A stretch of DNA of 5,533 nt from Hyphomicrobiales bacterium (GTDB lineage Bacteria; Pseudomonadota; Alphaproteobacteria; Rhizobiales; Beijerinckiaceae). The notes under the pieces are model-generated. The model saw only the letters and a list, made by a program, of their open reading frames with translations, did not search any database and was not told where the DNA came from. This document shows positions 4,551 through 5,533 of the stretch, piece by piece (within the stretch, counting starts at the first letter, position 1; each line of letters begins with the position of its first letter). The position numbers and the translations under genes are program-made. The stretch spans positions 1-5,533 of the forward strand of contig JAQGJO010000457.1 in the NCBI GenBank assembly GCA_028290595.1, in the 5' to 3' direction.

Positions 4551-5533
4551 ATGCCATTCAGGATGTTGACGGTTATCGCGTCTCTGGCGCTCGCGATGGT
4601 TTGCTCGGGCGATGGCATCGCGCAGACCGCAGCCCCAAGCGGAGCACTCAAGCCAATCAAGGTCGCCTATCTCAGGAGCCTCAGTTTCAGCCCGCTGTTT
4701 GCTGCGATCGAGAAAAAATATTTCGCCGAGGAAGGCCTGGAGATCGAATTGCAGATCGTCCAGAGTTCGTCGGAAGTCGTGGCGTTTCTGGCCCGCGGCC
4801 AGGTCGATGTGGCATTCGGCAACGTGGCCGTGCCGTTCTTCAACGGCGTGCGCAATGGCTTCGACGTGCGGCTGCTGGCCGGTGTGTCCTATGCCGCGAG
4901 CGACGCCGCGCTGCCGTCTCCCAATCCGATCGTGATCGCCAAGACGCGCGAACAGGAGATCCGTTCGATGGCGGATCTAAGAGGGCGCAAGGTTGCGGTC
5001 AACACGCGCGGCGGTATCATCGAATATCAATTTGCCGCGGCCTTGAAGGCGGCCAAGCTCTCGATCAACGATGTCGAACTTGTCACGCTCGGCTTTCCCG
5101 ACATGCTGACGGGGCTGATGAACGGCGTTGTCTATGCCGCGATCGTTCCTGAGCCGCTCGCCACATCGGCGATCGAGAAGGGTATGGTCGTCAGTCTCGT
5201 CGGCAATCCTGGGCCGGGCGCGATGTTGACTGTAGCAGCCATCGGCAAAAATCTCATGGCGCCTGAAGCCGGGCCGACCACAGAGGCGTTTCTGCGGGCG
5301 CTCAGGCGCGCAAGCGCCGAGCTTGCGTCCGGCCAGAGCACGATGTCGGAAGCTAATCTGGCGATCTGGGCCAAATACACCGACATTCCCGCCGCGGTCA
5401 TCGCCAAGACCAGGCCCTATACGTTCGACAAGGATCTGGCCATCGATCTTAGCGATCTGGAGCGGCAGCAGACCTATCTGGTCGAGACAAAGCAGGTTCC
5501 AGGCGCACTGCCGCTTAATCAGCTCGTCGATGG
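4551..5533 (+). CDS. ABC transporter periplasmic substrate-binding protein, NMT1/SsuA-like, 3' end outside the window
   Basis: Periplasmic solute receptor for an ABC importer of the nitrate/sulfonate/taurine/thiamine-precursor superfamily. I read 327 codons from the ATG at 4551 to the right edge without a stop. Family members have about 320-340 residues, so only the end is missing. The N-terminus is a Sec signal peptide: MPFRM, a hydrophobic core to about residue 18, and a likely cut after A24 (GIA-Q) or A27. C18 is preceded by AMV, which does not make a good lipobox. The mature part begins with IKVAYLRSLSFSPLFAAIEKKYFAEEGLEIEL (36-67), the usual first strand and helix of the fold, then a QVDVAFGN block (84-91). 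DLRGRKVAVNTRGG (142-155) is the lobe-two signature. AGGGGGA lies 10 bases before the start. The ligand cannot be told from the sequence. Permease and ATPase genes would be expected to the right. Confidence 0.93.
   Translation, partial: MPFRMLTVIASLALAMVCSGDGIAQTAAPSGALKPIKVAYLRSLSFSPLFAAIEKKYFAEEGLEIELQIVQSSSEVVAFLARGQVDVAFGNVAVPFFNGVRNGFDVRLLAGVSYAASDAALPSPNPIVIAKTREQEIRSMADLRGRKVAVNTRGGIIEYQFAAALKAAKLSINDVELVTLGFPDMLTGLMNGVVYAAIVPEPLATSAIEKGMVVSLVGNPGPGAMLTVAAIGKNLMAPEAGPTTEAFLRALRRASAELASGQSTMSEANLAIWAKYTDIPAAVIAKTRPYTFDKDLAIDLSDLERQQTYLVETKQVPGALPLNQLVD

Noticed and set aside
4551..4605. Lipoprotein signal in the substrate-binding protein (C18)
   Set aside because: The residues before the cysteine are A-M-V, and position -1 should be Gly, Ala or Ser. 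A plain Sec signal with a cut after A24 or A27 fits better.
4601..5152. Plus-strand open frames in other phases inside the substrate-binding protein gene
   Set aside because: Arg-rich products without structure. The receptor frame starting at 4551 carries a signal peptide and fold motifs through the same region.

Overview
The window is ordinary chromosomal-looking DNA from an alphaproteobacterium, most likely of the Hyphomicrobiales (Rhizobium/Mesorhizobium-like). This rests on the high GC content, the codon use (GCC, GGC, ATC, CTG and GTC dominate), the look of the proteins and the strong AGGAG-type ribosome binding sites. No taxonomic marker gene is present, so the placement is an inference.

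Left 2.6 kb, minus strand: the first 762 codons of an RND-type (HAE1, MexF-like) inner-membrane multidrug efflux pump, which runs off the left edge. It is preceded at 14 bp by a small ORF of unknown function (2303-2620). Both are probably transcribed from one sigma70-type promoter (TTGACT, 18 bp, CATAGT, at 2707-2736). A divergent TetR-family regulator gene (2779-3480, plus strand) sits on the other side of this promoter. The promoter is overlaid by dyad-symmetric sequence (GTTACCG...CGGTAAC, centred inside the -10 box), which is a good candidate for the TetR operator. The layout is therefore a classic self-contained repressor/efflux-pump module. It lacks a periplasmic adaptor (MFP) gene between the regulator and the pump, where one is normally found. 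The regulator also carries an unusual C-terminal tail built from three copies of a six-residue repeat, encoded by an 18-bp tandem repeat.

Middle, plus strand: after a small stem-loop at the tetR stop codon come two closely spaced genes. The first is a 100-residue Mpo1-like (DUF962/YGL010w) membrane protein. The second, 19 bp downstream, is a 195-residue six-helix membrane protein that I cannot assign. They look co-transcribed.

Right end, plus strand: a nearly complete periplasmic substrate-binding protein of the NMT1/SsuA type (nitrate/sulfonate/thiamine-precursor-like ABC uptake) with a Sec signal peptide, running off the right edge. Its permease and ATPase partners, if any, are outside the window.

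I found no tRNA, rRNA, CRISPR array, insertion sequence or phage gene. I do not see an obviously new biological system here. The points most worth a second look are the nested operator, the missing adaptor gene with a small ORF in its place, and the tandem-repeat tail of the regulator.
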